Shown here: in pieces, positions 1 through 10,116 of the stretch
Layout: each line of letters starts with the position of its first letter
How positions within the stretch are numbered: the stretch's first letter is position 1
NCBI GenBank assembly: GCA_025201765.1
Contig: MU623728.1
Coordinates: 1 to 13,637, forward strand
Origin: Daldinia sp. FL1419
Lineage: Eukaryota > Ascomycota > Sordariomycetes > Xylariales > Hypoxylaceae
DNA: 13,637 bases
Direction: 5' to 3'
Program-made: the position numbers and the translations under genes
Notes under the pieces: model-generated
The model's database searches: none
Seen by the model: the letters and a program-made list of their open reading frames with translations, nothing else
Told to the model about the DNA's origin: nothing

Positions 1-1555
1 TTAATTAATATTTATTTTTAAATTTTTATTTAAATATTTGTTAATAAAAATAAAATATTAATTTTTTTTAATAATTAATATATAAATTATTCTAATATTA
101 AATATAATATTTTAAAATATATTTTTAATATATTTATTTAAAATAAAAATGAAATTCCATTTTAAATTATTAGGTAGGAAAAGGTTATTAATATAATATT
201 AGAAAGTTTAATTAAATAAATAAATTATAATTATAAATAGTTTATTATTATTATTTAAATTAATTTATAAATTGGTTTTTTTGTTTTTTAATTGATTAAT
301 TTCTAAATTTATATCTGCAAATCTTTTATAGTTAGTTAAGAATGTTAAATAATTTTTTTTAAAAAAGCCTCTTCTGACTTTCTATTCTTTTTTAATTTTC
401 TTATATTTATATTTTAAATATATAGTAAATCAATATCTTTCCTTTTTATATACCTAATAATAATATTTCTATATTTTTAAAAATTATTTAAAATTATATT
501 TATTATTTCTATTATTATAATAATATTTATGTTTAATATAGAATATATTATCCTTATAATTATTATTTTTTTTAATTAAGAATTATTTTATTTTTTTTAT
601 TAAATTATAATTTTTAATTAATATTTTAAATTTATTAATTAATTCTTTAATTTAAGTTATTAATTTAAAGAAATCAAATTAAAATTCAGGTAATAATTAA
701 TAAGTATATTAAATTATTATTATAAATTGTTATTCTCCTTTAAATTTTAAACTGAACATTCTTTAATATAATAATAATTTATTAATAAAATTTTTAAAAA
801 TTTAAATATTATTTTTTTCCTAATTTTATTTTTCTATTTTAATATTTAAAAAAATTATAATAATTTAATTATAATAATATAATATTAAATTTTATTTTAC
901 TCAATATTAAAATGTTATTCCATAGTTAAATATATGTTTATAAAGTATTAGTGATGAAGAACCTTATGAATAAAATATAATATTACTCTTCCAAAAAAAA
1001 TAAAAGAAAATAAAGTATAAAATTATATTTATTATATCCTTCCTAAATAATATATATTTAAAAAAAATTAAAATTTATTTTTAAAAATATTATATAATTT
1101 ATTTATATAATTAAACTCCTTATTCCAGATTTTTTTAAAATAATTTATTATAATAAATAAATATATCTTATTAAATACTCATTAAGGAAAAATTTTATAA
1201 AAAATTTAATAATAAATATTTCTAATTAATATAAAGGCTTATTCCAATAAATTACCTATAAGCCTAAATAATTATACTCTTATAATTTAAAAAAGGGTAG
1301 GTAGTAAATTTATATTAATTCTAAAATATGTATTAAAGATTAGAAAAGTAAGGATTAGGTTATCTAAATTAGTAATATTATTTATTATTTTAATAACCAT
1401 TTATAATTATAATATTTTTAAATTAAAATTTTAAAATTTATTTATAATAATTTTATAAATTTTATAAATAAAATTATAATACTCTTTTACTTTATTAATA
1501 AATTAATAAATCTTTATTAATATTTAATAATAAATGATTCCTATAATATATATCT
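1..1555. other. AT-rich relic DNA, no gene seen
   Basis: Every frame is broken by frequent TAA/TAG stops and there is almost no CpG. No tRNA, rRNA or protein family could be recognised. Short patches such as 300-400 and 1290-1370 keep slightly more G and C, as expected of degraded transposon sequence rather than of random AT DNA. A small perfect inverted repeat (AGGCTTAT at 1235-1242, ATAAGCCT at 1258-1265) is present but has no assigned role. The block ends at the target-site duplication of the retrotransposon that follows. Confidence 0.7.
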
Positions 1556-1560
1556 CATTC
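1556..1560. repeat. Left target-site duplication, CATTC
   Basis: CATTC lies directly against the left edge of the left LTR. The same five bases occur directly after the right edge of the right LTR (8349-8353). Five base pairs is the usual duplication length for Ty1/copia and Ty3/gypsy integrases. Two C residues in a word that lies exactly at the edges of the homology are unlikely by chance in DNA this AT-rich. Confidence 0.8.
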
Positions 1561-1738
1561 TATTGGATAGACAAGGTACCATTGTATGCAATAGTAAAAG
1601 TAAGGATATTCATAAATTCAATCAAAAGTAGTTGTTCTAAGAAAGAATGTATTTTAATTAGAAACCAAAATATATGGAATTAAATACAAAATTAAAATAG
1701 GTTTATACCATCATAATCATATGACCAACATTCCCACA
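1561..1738 (-). repeat. Left LTR (probable 3' LTR), 178 bp
   Basis: This copy aligns without any gap to 8171-8348. It shows 141 identical positions and 37 differences, and every difference is a transition (C/T or G/A). It is the less mutated copy at the left half, where it keeps G or C at positions that are A or T in the other copy; at the right half the reverse is seen at several sites. Shared blocks include GTACCATT near the left end and CCAACATTCCCACA at the right end. On the minus strand it starts TGTGGGAATGTTGG. The first bases on the plus strand are TATTGG; a TGTTGG start changed by one G-to-A mutation would restore the usual TG...CA ends. Confidence 0.9.
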
Positions 1739-1760
1739 CTAGCAACTTTTCTTTTTCTCA
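1739..1760 (-). promoter_or_regulatory. Possible polypurine tract inside the left LTR
   Basis: Positions 1746-1759 are an unbroken run of 14 pyrimidines (C, TTTT, C, TTTTT, CTC), seven bases inside the LTR edge. Read on the minus strand this is a purine run lying just upstream of an LTR start, which is where plus-strand DNA priming begins in LTR retrotransposons. No comparable purine run lies inside the right LTR. This is the main reason for placing the element on the minus strand. The seven-base gap and the general abundance of T make this a weak call. Confidence 0.4.
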
Positions 1761-4700
1761 CAAAATTATATAATATTAACAAATATTAATTAAGGTTACA
1801 ATCTTAAATATTTAAATATATTAAGATTGATTTTTTTCCATAATCTTCTTTTTATTCTTATTTACATTAAATTAACCAATAACCTTTTTATAAAATAATA
1901 TAAGTCCATATTTTAAAAAATATTAAATCAATATTCTAATAGAATAAACAATATTATAACATCATAAATTAATAATTATTAAAACTAATATTAATAATCC
2001 AGGGTATTTTGTAATTAGATATATCCTATTAACAAAAGTGTTATTAAAAACATATAAAAATAATTAAAGAAAAATCTATCAACAAATAAAAAATAAGGAT
2101 TTATAAATTAATAATTTGAACTCTACTCAAAAATATAACAATTGATCATTCTAAAACATATAACAATATATAATCCCATCTAACAATTCTTTCTTTTTTA
2201 AAAACTATATTTATTTATTTATTTGTTAAATTAATTGAAAGAAATGGTCAATATCATTTATATTATTTAGGTTCATTTAATCTAACTCTGTAATCTTAAC
2301 ATAAAATAATTGGTATTAATAAATATTATAAAGGCTTTATTAATATTAAATTTTATTATTATATTGGTTAGATTATCCTATCTGTAAATCTATCATATAT
2401 TATTAATTTCTTGTTATTTATAAGATTATTAGAATAATATAATATTAATTATTAATCATTTTTCCTTTATTATTCTAAATTTGACAAAACATTTATAAAA
2501 TAAAAATAAATTAATATATATAATTATAAATATTGTGGGAAGTTAGAGCTTATTAAATATAAATGTTATTATTATTCTAATTATAATAACCATATTTATA
2601 TTATATATTATAATATAAATTTCATTTATTAAAATATTTTAAATAACTTATTTATATTTTATAAAATTTTAATAAATTAAATTATTAGTTATAATAAATA
2701 ATTTATTTGTTATAATCTTGTTAGCGATAAAGATTTTGTAATTAATTTAAAAATTAAAATCTTTATTATTTATAAATGATTTATTAATAAATATAAAAAT
2801 CTTTATTATAATAAAATTTAATTTAATATATTAGAATCTTTATGGTAGATTATTTAATTATTATTAAAAACATTTATTAAATTTATTAATTTTAACTTTT
2901 TTAAGTTCTTTATATTAAATTGCCTTATATATATTAAATATTATTTTAAATTAATAAATAAAAGTAATATAAGTACTACAGGCTTATTATTATATATATT
3001 ACTAAACAATATCATCCTTTCTATTCTAAATTAACACAATTTTCTTACCTTATTCTTTCTAATATAAATAAATATTACCATTATTATTAATTAAAATAAT
3101 ATAATTATTAAATATTAATAAAATATTTTTATTAAAATATAATTTAGGTTTTACTTTAAATCCATTTTTTTTTATTTTATCCTCCTCCAATTTATCAAAT
3201 GCTTTATCCAATATTTTAAATATATCATTAATCTACATTCCAACCAAACCAAATTGGTTAAATAATTCCAAAATTAAAAAATATAAGTTATAAATTAATA
3301 TAACCATAAAAAATTTTTTATAATAATATTTAAAATAAATTACTTATTAATATATACTAATTTCAGTTATTTTATAAAATAATTTTATAATAATTATTAT
3401 AATATTTTTAAAAAAATGATCTTTAAATTTTTTAAATAATGTAATAATAATAATATAATTTAAATTAATATTTAATTAAATGTATGTTTATATAATATTA
3501 CAAAATTATATAATTATTTTTTTAATTTATTATTATAAAGATGGAATAAGTATAATAATAATTTATTAATTAAAATATTAAATTATAAATAATTATATAA
3601 ATATTTCCTCTTTCCTTTCATTATTATAACTTTAAATAATAAGTTATAATTTTTTGTATAGTTTATTAATATCTTTTCCTTTAATTTTATGGATAATTTA
3701 TAATTTAAATAATTAAATATTCCTATATTTTGTTTTATTATATTTTTTAAATGAAAACATTCTTTGTTTAATAAATCTTTTAATCTTTTGTGTATTTATT
3801 ATTTTAAATGGTTGGTCTAGGATAATGATTTTTCCTTCTTAATATAACTATAATAATAGCTTTATATTAGTTATTTTTTTAGGAAATAAGTAAGTTATAT
3901 TATAGGAGTTCATTGGTTGGGGTTTGTTCCTACTTTTAGGAGGTTATTTTTGTAATTATTTTATCATAGGTGTTTTAATTTTGGGAATATATTCATTATT
4001 ATTGTTATATTTATAATTAGAGTTTTTATTAATGGAATTTGGAATACATATAAATTTGTTATAAAAATATAATTTTATAATTGTAATTTTAAAATTAATT
4101 AATCTTCTATTTATTTTAATAATATAAATCTTACCATTTTAAACAATTAATTTATAAAGGTTGATTTAACTATTATTCTTGCGATAGATATATACTTCAA
4201 ATTAAAAAAATAGATTTAATATATTTAACATATTTGATCCATTTTTTATACCTAAAATATCGTTAATTTATCATTTAGTTTTAAATTTATAAACTTTATT
4301 TATTATTTTTTTAATAATTGTAATTTAAGTAATAATAAAAGAAAAGGGTAATAAACTATCTACTAACTTTAGATATGCTTTGAATATAAGTAATGTTGGT
4401 ATTAAATTATTTGATTTTATTATATTATTAATAATTTTTATAGTTATTTATAAAATATGATAGATATTAGTTTGGGTACTTTAAAAACTTTCTAATATTA
4501 TTTTATATATTTGTTATAACAGGTCATAATATTGTTTAACCTTTTTAATTAAATTATATATTTTAATAGGTATTTTATTAATAAATATTAATAATATTTT
4601 TATATTTAAAATAAACTTATTAATTATGAAATTAATGTTAATATTAAATATTAAATTATTAAATAATTTAAAATAATTATTAATTTATATTATTTTTAAT

Positions 4701-6672
4701 ATATTTTATATATATTTTATTATTATATTTTTAAAGAATTTTATTATTTAAAATAATATAATTTTATTAATAATATAAAGAATTAATTTATTTTTAATAT
4801 ATATTATATTAATATAAATACTATAATTAAAATTAATATTATTTTTTACAATGAATTTAAATTGTTTTGGTATATTATTATATATTTAACATTAATAATA
4901 ATATTTATTAATTTTTTTAATAATTATTTAATTTAATTTATTATATTTAGCTTTTACAAAAATACAATGGAATTGGTTTGTAATTGGGTAACCAAAATGT
5001 TTATATATCTATTATAACTCTTCTTTAATCAAATAATAATATATAATTATCTATTCTTTATTATTAAATAAAAATTATAGGTATCCCCATTTTTAAATAA
5101 TAGGGTAATATTTATTCTTATAAATAAACATATTTTCAATATTGTTTAAAAAGATTTTTAAACAATTTATATTATAAAGATATAATAAGAATAATATATT
5201 ATAAGGTATAATATAAAACTAAATAATTTTAAATGGGGTAGGTATATTAATAATACCAAAATTCCCCTACTCTAAATAATTACCAAATTATATAATATAT
5301 ATTCCTATTATAAATATATCTATTTTAATATTAAAATATATACATTATAATATTTTTATCTACATCTTACCTTTTAATAATATTCCAACTATTCTAATAT
5401 TAAATAAAATATCTTAAAATATATAAAAATATTAATTTTTAAAATAAAACATAAAAGGGGGACCTAAAGCTATATTTGAAAAATATTTATAATTATTACC
5501 AAAAATATTTATTATAATAAATACATAAAAAATTATTTAATTTATAAAAATATTAATAATTTAAAAATTATTGATTTTATTATAATTTATAAAGTATTAT
5601 ATAATTAATAATAGAATTTAATTATTATTATTATATTTATTATTAATATATTATATATACTATACATTAAAATTATTACCATCACCATTAGCATCATCAT
5701 TATTATAATTAATATTAATTTTTTTATAATTAATAAAAAAGGCCATAAAATCCTCTTCAATATTTCTCATTTCCTATTCTTATATATATTAATATTATTT
5801 ATTACATTTATTACATCATTTATATATAAAATATTTAATAGATTAATAATTTAATTTATTACAAATAAAATACTTCTTTTTTTATTCCTATTATTAAAAT
5901 ATTTTTAATTATTAAAATATTTATTTTTATTTTAATTTATTTAATAAGATTTTTAATTATTTCAATAAACTTAATTGGTATAGTAATAATCATTTTTTAT
6001 TTTATATTTATTAAAAAAATTTCAATATATATTGCTTACCATTATTTAAAAATCAATATAAATACTCTTAAATATATTAAATTATTAAAGAAAAACGGAT
6101 AAAAATGTTAGATATCTTTATATAATATGATATAAGCTTTTTTTAAGGTAGATTTCCTTAATATAATTAATTAATAAATCTTTATAAATATGTTACATTT
6201 AAATAATTAATATCTTAAGATATTTAAATAAAATCTTTCTAAAATTATTCCATATAACACTCTTAATTATTATATTTTTTCATTTAAATATATATATTTA
6301 AAGATTTTTATTAATATAAAAAAAACTACATATTTTATTAATCATTATATTAAAATTAAAATCTTATTACATAAGATATTTATAAAAAAAATTCCAAAAC
6401 TATTTTTTTTAATATAATATTATAAATATTAATATATAAATTAAATCTAATTCCAAATTTATAATAACAAAATAAAAAAATTTAAACTTATTTATCCAAT
6501 ATTTTATACTTCTCACCTCCAAACTTAAAATTATTATTAAAATATAACTTAACTAATAAATTAAGAAATTAAGATCCTCATATTACTAATTACTTTTTTT
6601 ATTTATAAATAAATAATCCTACAATAAATCATTATATTATTTTTAATTAAGCTTCTATATTACCCATATATT

Positions 6673-6691
6673 AACCTTGTTGTACAAGGTT
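6673..6691. repeat. Short inverted repeat
   Basis: AACCTTG (6673-6679) and CAAGGTT (6685-6691) are perfect inverted copies with a five-base spacer. They sit just before the 18-bp tandem array in a patch that keeps more C and G than its surroundings. No terminator or protein-binding role can be assigned, and a 7-bp stem can arise by chance. Confidence 0.35.
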
Positions 6692-6712
6692 ATTCATCAA
6701 GAACATCTAAGC

Positions 6713-6943
6713 TGGTTAATATTGAAAAATTACTTAAATTTATTAGGATGCTTAAGGTATTTAAAAGATTATTTATTATTATACCAAAAATATTAATTAT
6801 TATGGTGCTTAAGGAATTTATGAAGCTTATTAAGGTATTAAAACAGGTTAAAATACTGGAATAGGTTAGGGTACTAAAATTGGCTAAAGTACTTAAAATA
6901 TTGGTTAAGAATTTATAAATTATATTGGATAAGGTTATACAAC
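6713..6943. repeat. Degenerate 18-bp tandem repeat within the retrotransposon
   Basis: About ten recognisable units follow an approximate consensus AGGTTAAGGTACTAAAAT. Clear consecutive units are 6827-6844, 6845-6862, 6863-6880 and 6881-6898. Others are at 6713-6730, 6731-6748, 6749-6766, 6806-6823, 6902-6919 and 6926-6943. A 39-base stretch (6767-6805) and gaps of three to six bases break the register, mostly by multiples of three. Eighteen bases equal six codons, so the array probably began as a hexapeptide repeat in the element's gag or pol product. The frame is unresolved. One plus frame gives a Gly-stop-x-Thr pattern every six codons, as if Gln codons had become stops. Another plus frame gives xLxYxN. 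One minus frame gives a Phe/Gln/Tyr/Asn pattern. In this array G exceeds C and TG persists while CA is nearly absent, so the plus-strand C residues were the ones lost. Confidence 0.7.
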
Positions 6944-8170
6944 TACAATTAGAAATTATAATACTAATATTACCGTTATTAATTCTATTTTAACTGTAAC
7001 AACCTCTACCATAACTTCCAATAAACATAAATATGTTAGATTAATTAAAAACTTAAATTTAAAAAGGTAAATTTTTAATAAATTATTTATTTTATTTTAA
7101 AAGAATTTAATGAATGAATCTACATTAACAATAACCACAAATATATATAAGTTATTTTATACTATTCCAACAAAAACACCATGGAATTTAAGGTATTCCT
7201 TAACTCTAATGCATAATAAACATTAAATTTTAATAAAATGGACTAAAATCCAACTATAGAAGTTATTTTTAAAAACACACCACAAACTTTCATTAATTAT
7301 ATTTTTATTATAATTTATCATACTCTTAATTATATATATATTAACTTAAATTATTAAAATAACTATTATATTAATAATATTAAAATCAATACTTAATTAT
7401 TTATTATTAATATACTTTAATTAGAATTCCTCTACTAATTTAGTTATATTAATTGTTAATTGTAACAAATTTAAAAAAATGGGTGGGGTATAATATTATA
7501 ATTAAAATAATAAAAATATTAATTATTATAATAAAAAAATAATAAAAAGAAATAAATAAATATATTATTATAAAAAAAAATTATACCAATCTTATTTTGT
7601 AAAATTATTTTATAAAATATTAAACTATTTTTTTTTCAAATATTAAACCTTTAAACAATAATAATTGTAATTATAATATATAAAATTTTTTAAATAAAGT
7701 TAAAAAAAAATTTAAATAAAACTTAAAATTTACTAATAAAATAAAAATGCAATACAATTTTAATATTATTACCTTCTTTTAACATATTATAATGTTATAG
7801 TAAATATAAGTGTATATTATAAATACAAATATATAATAAATACATAGTAGTTTAATTAACACAAATTTCCCCAAAACCATTTTACTAACAAAAGAAACCT
7901 TAATATCACCTATTTATATATAATAAATATATACCTCAAACTATAAATTTAACATTAAAACTATTTCTATCTTTTAAAGATCTTAAATTAATACAAATTA
8001 TTCCCAAAATTATATACAATAACATAAAATTCTAGGCTTAAAATTATACATTAAAATATGAAATCTCGAGGTTGTTTACCTTTTCTTATCAAGATTCAAC
8101 GCTAAAATTATTTCCTCCCTTTCAAATACTTAATTAATCTATAATTAATTTATTATCAATTACTAATTAA
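6944..8170 (-). pseudogene. Right part of the retrotransposon interior, possible gag relic
   Basis: If the element points left this is its 5' part and should hold the primer binding site and gag. The sequence just inside the right LTR (about 8145-8170) is too AT-rich to recognise a tRNA primer site. A minus-strand frame from 7345 down to 7097 has 83 codons with only two internal stops, both TAA (7223-7225 and 7157-7159), where eight or so would be expected at this composition. It keeps Trp, Cys and His codons. A plus-strand frame over the same bases is nearly as open, so the coding strand is not settled. C greatly exceeds G on the plus strand through most of this stretch (14 C and 1 G at 7861-7920). 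The product is not recognised. Confidence 0.35.
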
Positions 8171-8348
8171 TATTAAATAAATAAAGTACCATTATATATA
8201 ATAATAAAAATAAAGGTATTTATAAATTTAATTAAAAATGATTATTCTAAAAAAGAACATATTTTAATTAGAAATTAAAATATGTAAAACTAAATACAAG
8301 ATTAAAGTAGGTTTGTACCACTATGGTCACATAACCAACATTCCCACA
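8171..8348 (-). repeat. Right LTR (probable 5' LTR), 178 bp
   Basis: This is the second LTR copy, gap-free against 1561-1738 with 37 transitions and no transversions. Its left half has lost nearly all G and C that the other copy keeps, while around 8274-8330 it retains G or C where the other copy has A or T. Mutation therefore struck the two copies independently after insertion, since LTRs are identical when an element integrates. The terminal CCAACATTCCCACA is unchanged in both copies. Confidence 0.9.
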
Positions 8349-8353
8349 CATTC
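8349..8353. repeat. Right target-site duplication, CATTC
   Basis: This is an exact match to 1556-1560, directly after the CA end of the right LTR. It shows that both LTRs belong to a single insertion and are not two independent solo LTRs. Confidence 0.8.
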
Positions 8354-8715
8354 TTAAATTTAATACTATTAAAATTAATATTAATATCATAAGTAATTAT
8401 ATTAGAAAATCTAAGATAAATATTAATTTAACATTATTTAAACATTTTCCAAATCTGGTAAAAAGAATTATATCCTTTATTAAATTAATTTTCTACATTT
8501 AATTATAAAAATAATTTTAAAGGTAGAAATAGATTAACTAGTAGTAGTTTAAAAAGTTTAAATCTATTTCCCAAAAGGGGAAGAAGTTGTTATTATCCTT
8601 ATATAGGACTGATATTATAACCAGGATTATTTTTTAATATTAGGTAAAATGGAGGAAGTCCTTATAGAACAAAAGGGAGAAAAGGGGGTATAATATATAT
8701 TAACCATTAATTACC
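8354..8715. other. G-rich relic DNA right of the retrotransposon
   Basis: No gene is recognisable. From about 8520 the plus strand carries several G-rich patches (AAAAGGGGAAG near 8575, AAAAGGGGGTA near 8681) that survive in an otherwise AT-rich setting. A short open stretch at 8613-8690 reads 25 residues with Glu, Lys and Gly and ends at TAA; it is too short to name and may be a coding relic of another element. Confidence 0.5.
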
Positions 8716-8894
8716 TTAATTTTTTTATTAAAGTAATAAATATTAAATATTTAATATCCTTTATTAATTAATTAAATATTAAAAAATTAATATCCTTTAT
8801 TAATTAAGTAAATATTAATAATTTAATATTTATTACTAAAAAGGTGGATATTACTGAATTAACATCCTTTATTGGTTTTAATTAGTATATAATA
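8716..8894. repeat. 36-bp tandem repeat, five units
   Basis: Units start at 8716 (35 bases, one deletion), 8751, 8787, 8823 and 8859, the last four at exact 36-base spacing. Each begins TTAAY followed by a variant of ATCCTTTATTAATTA. The 8751 and 8787 units are nearly identical, while 8823 and 8859 keep more G (GGTGG, TTGG) and are more diverged. Most differences are transitions or A/T exchanges. Thirty-six bases equal twelve codons, so it may be a repeat within an old coding sequence or a simple minisatellite. The neighbouring DNA does not tell which. Being outside the retrotransposon, it is unrelated to the 18-bp array. Confidence 0.8.
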
Positions 8895-9686
8895 TATTAA
8901 GATAAGGCGAAAAAGGTTATTGGTGTGATTAATATTATAAGGGAAAAGCAAATTATCCTCCATACAAAATAACTAATACATATTACAATTGAGTAATAAG
9001 TATAGGATTGGGGGTATAATTTAAATACAAAATTTAATTCACAGGTATTACCAGGTTAAAAATTTTCAATTATTACTATATTAATATTGTTGAACTTATA
9101 GAGTAAGTAAAATTAAGGTAAACTATTCCCTTATCAATCTTATAAATTAAGATTTTCCATATTGCTACTATTAACCACCTTAATTTAATTTTTTTAAATT
9201 CTTTATGGTTTTATGGGGGTAGTTCATCTTTAGTTAAAAGAAATTTAAAGATTATAAAAAAATTGATATTATTCTTTCCTATATATATGCCTTTTCTTAT
9301 TAATATTATTTTTAGTATTAATTAGATTTATTTTAATAATTTTATAAAATTTATATCCAAAAAATTTTAAAATATTCCTTAAATTTATTTAATATTTTAT
9401 TAATTATTTAAATGTAAATTTAATTCTGATTAATTTCTTTCTAATTAATTAGAATATATAATGTTCAAATTATTTTTTATTATATTATAACATTTTTAAA
9501 ATTTATTATTTCAGATTTTATTAAATTATAATTAAATTATTATATTAATATAAGTTGTTTAGGGATATATTTGAGTAATTTCTTTAATTTATTTATATTT
9601 TCTTAATTAAAAAAAACCTTATTACTAGAGGATTGATTTTGAGCTAATTTTTTTAATTGTTTTCTTTATGATACTAGTTTTTTTTA
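8895..9686. other. AT-rich relic DNA, G-over-C on the plus strand
   Basis: No gene, RNA or further repeat is recognised. Patches near 8900-8950 and 9000-9060 keep more G (for example AGGCGAAAAAGG and ATTGGGGGTATA), then composition falls to nearly pure A and T from about 9290. The stretch ends at the GC-rich hairpin. Confidence 0.55.
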
Positions 9687-9709
9687 GATGAGCCGCTTCG
9701 CGGCTCATC
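9687..9709. repeat. Perfect GC-rich hairpin, possible transposon end
   Basis: GATGAGCCGC (9687-9696) and GCGGCTCATC (9700-9709) are perfect 10-base inverted copies around a TTC loop. The 23 bases hold three CpGs in a region otherwise almost free of them. A TA dinucleotide (9685-9686) directly precedes it, and TA is the target of Tc1/mariner-type elements. The right flank switches abruptly to strong C excess (15 C, 1 G at 9721-9780), whereas 9541-9600 has 7 G and 1 C. This suggests an element border. No matching second end was found, so a solitary hairpin insertion or a terminator-like stem cannot be excluded. Confidence 0.6.
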
Positions 9710-10116
9710 CCATTTTTATTATTTTACACCTCCAATCAGTCCCAAATACTTCTATACAATTTTATTTAAACCTTTTTCATTTTTTTATTTATTATATAAT
9801 AATATTATATTATTTTCTTACTTTATTAATAAATTATATAATAAAATTATATTATTCTATCCTTTTATTAATAAATTACTATATTATATAATTACAAGTT
9901 TCTATTTTAAATTTAAATTAGAATTATTCTTTTTTAAATGCTCCTTTACACCTTTTATAACACAACCAAATCTATTTCAACTATTTTTAACTTTATTTTT
10001 TAATGCATATTTATTATATAATAAAATTAAATTTATATTTCTATAAATCACATTCCAATAAATTTATTTATATTAATATTTTATTTTCAACAATAGTTAC
10101 AATTAATTTATTTCAG
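9710..10116. other. C-rich relic DNA right of the hairpin
   Basis: C exceeds G many-fold on the plus strand, as if G had been removed by mutation of the opposite strand. No intact gene is supported. The stretch could be the body of an element that begins at the hairpin, but no domain or second terminus is visible. Confidence 0.45.

Larger units (their letters stand above)
1739..6712. pseudogene. Retrotransposon interior, coding capacity destroyed
   Basis: This is the part of the element that should carry most of gag-pol if the minus orientation is right, with reverse transcriptase and RNase H nearest the left LTR. I looked for the YVDD motif, a CCHC zinc knuckle and integrase residues in both strands and found none that could be defended. 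Stops interrupt all frames. Strand composition is patchy: 1740-2340 and 3000-3300 are richer in C, 3420-4560 is richer in G, and much of 5640-6520 is richer in C on the plus strand. A run of ATC/ACC/AGC triplets at about 5677-5706 would read as Asp/Asn/Gly-rich on the minus strand, which could be a linker remnant. None of this identifies a protein. Confidence 0.55.
1561..8348 (-). mobile_element. RIP-degraded LTR retrotransposon, nearly full length
   Basis: Two 178-bp direct repeats at a constant offset of 6610 bases bound an interior of about 6.4 kb, and a CATTC duplication flanks the whole. This is the structure of an LTR retrotransposon. The element is 6788 bp, within the usual range for fungal copia or gypsy elements. 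The outer ends read TA (left, presumably once TG) and CA (right). No gag-pol reading frame survives, so the superfamily cannot be proved. The short LTR whose minus-strand start is TGTGGGAATGTTGG resembles copia-type LTRs from memory only. The minus orientation is inferred from a pyrimidine run just inside the left LTR, which would be the polypurine tract on the minus strand; confidence in orientation is about 0.6. The element is inactive. Confidence 0.85.

Noticed and set aside
1235..1265. 8-base inverted repeat AGGCTTAT/ATAAGCCT as a terminator or regulatory site
   Set aside because: There is no adjacent gene or T-tract context specific to it, and such stems occur by chance in a sequence of this length.
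2240..2265. Possible Asp-Asp motif of reverse transcriptase on the minus strand
   Set aside because: The translation gives Asn-Asp-Ile-Asp without the flanking Tyr-Val or hydrophobic context, and no neighbouring RT motifs are present.
2715..2845. AATCTTT words repeated at about 37-44 base spacing
   Set aside because: The sequence between the words does not align convincingly and the spacing is irregular, so it is not called a tandem repeat.
3000..3025. ATATCATCC word resembling the reverse complement of a YVDD codon string
   Set aside because: Only the Asp-Asp-Ile part fits; the preceding Tyr-Val codons are absent and the frame stops at once.
3880..4040. G-rich stretch readable as a plus-strand pol relic after replacing stops
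   Set aside because: Both strands give comparably open frames and no family motif is recognisable, so a coding call would be guesswork.
9688..9891. ATG-started plus-strand frame of 67 codons
   Set aside because: The ATG lies inside the GC hairpin, the product is an Ile/Leu/Tyr/Phe string dictated by AT composition, there is no family resemblance, and the frame lies in plus-strand C-rich relic DNA. One frame of this length in 13.6 kb is expected by chance.
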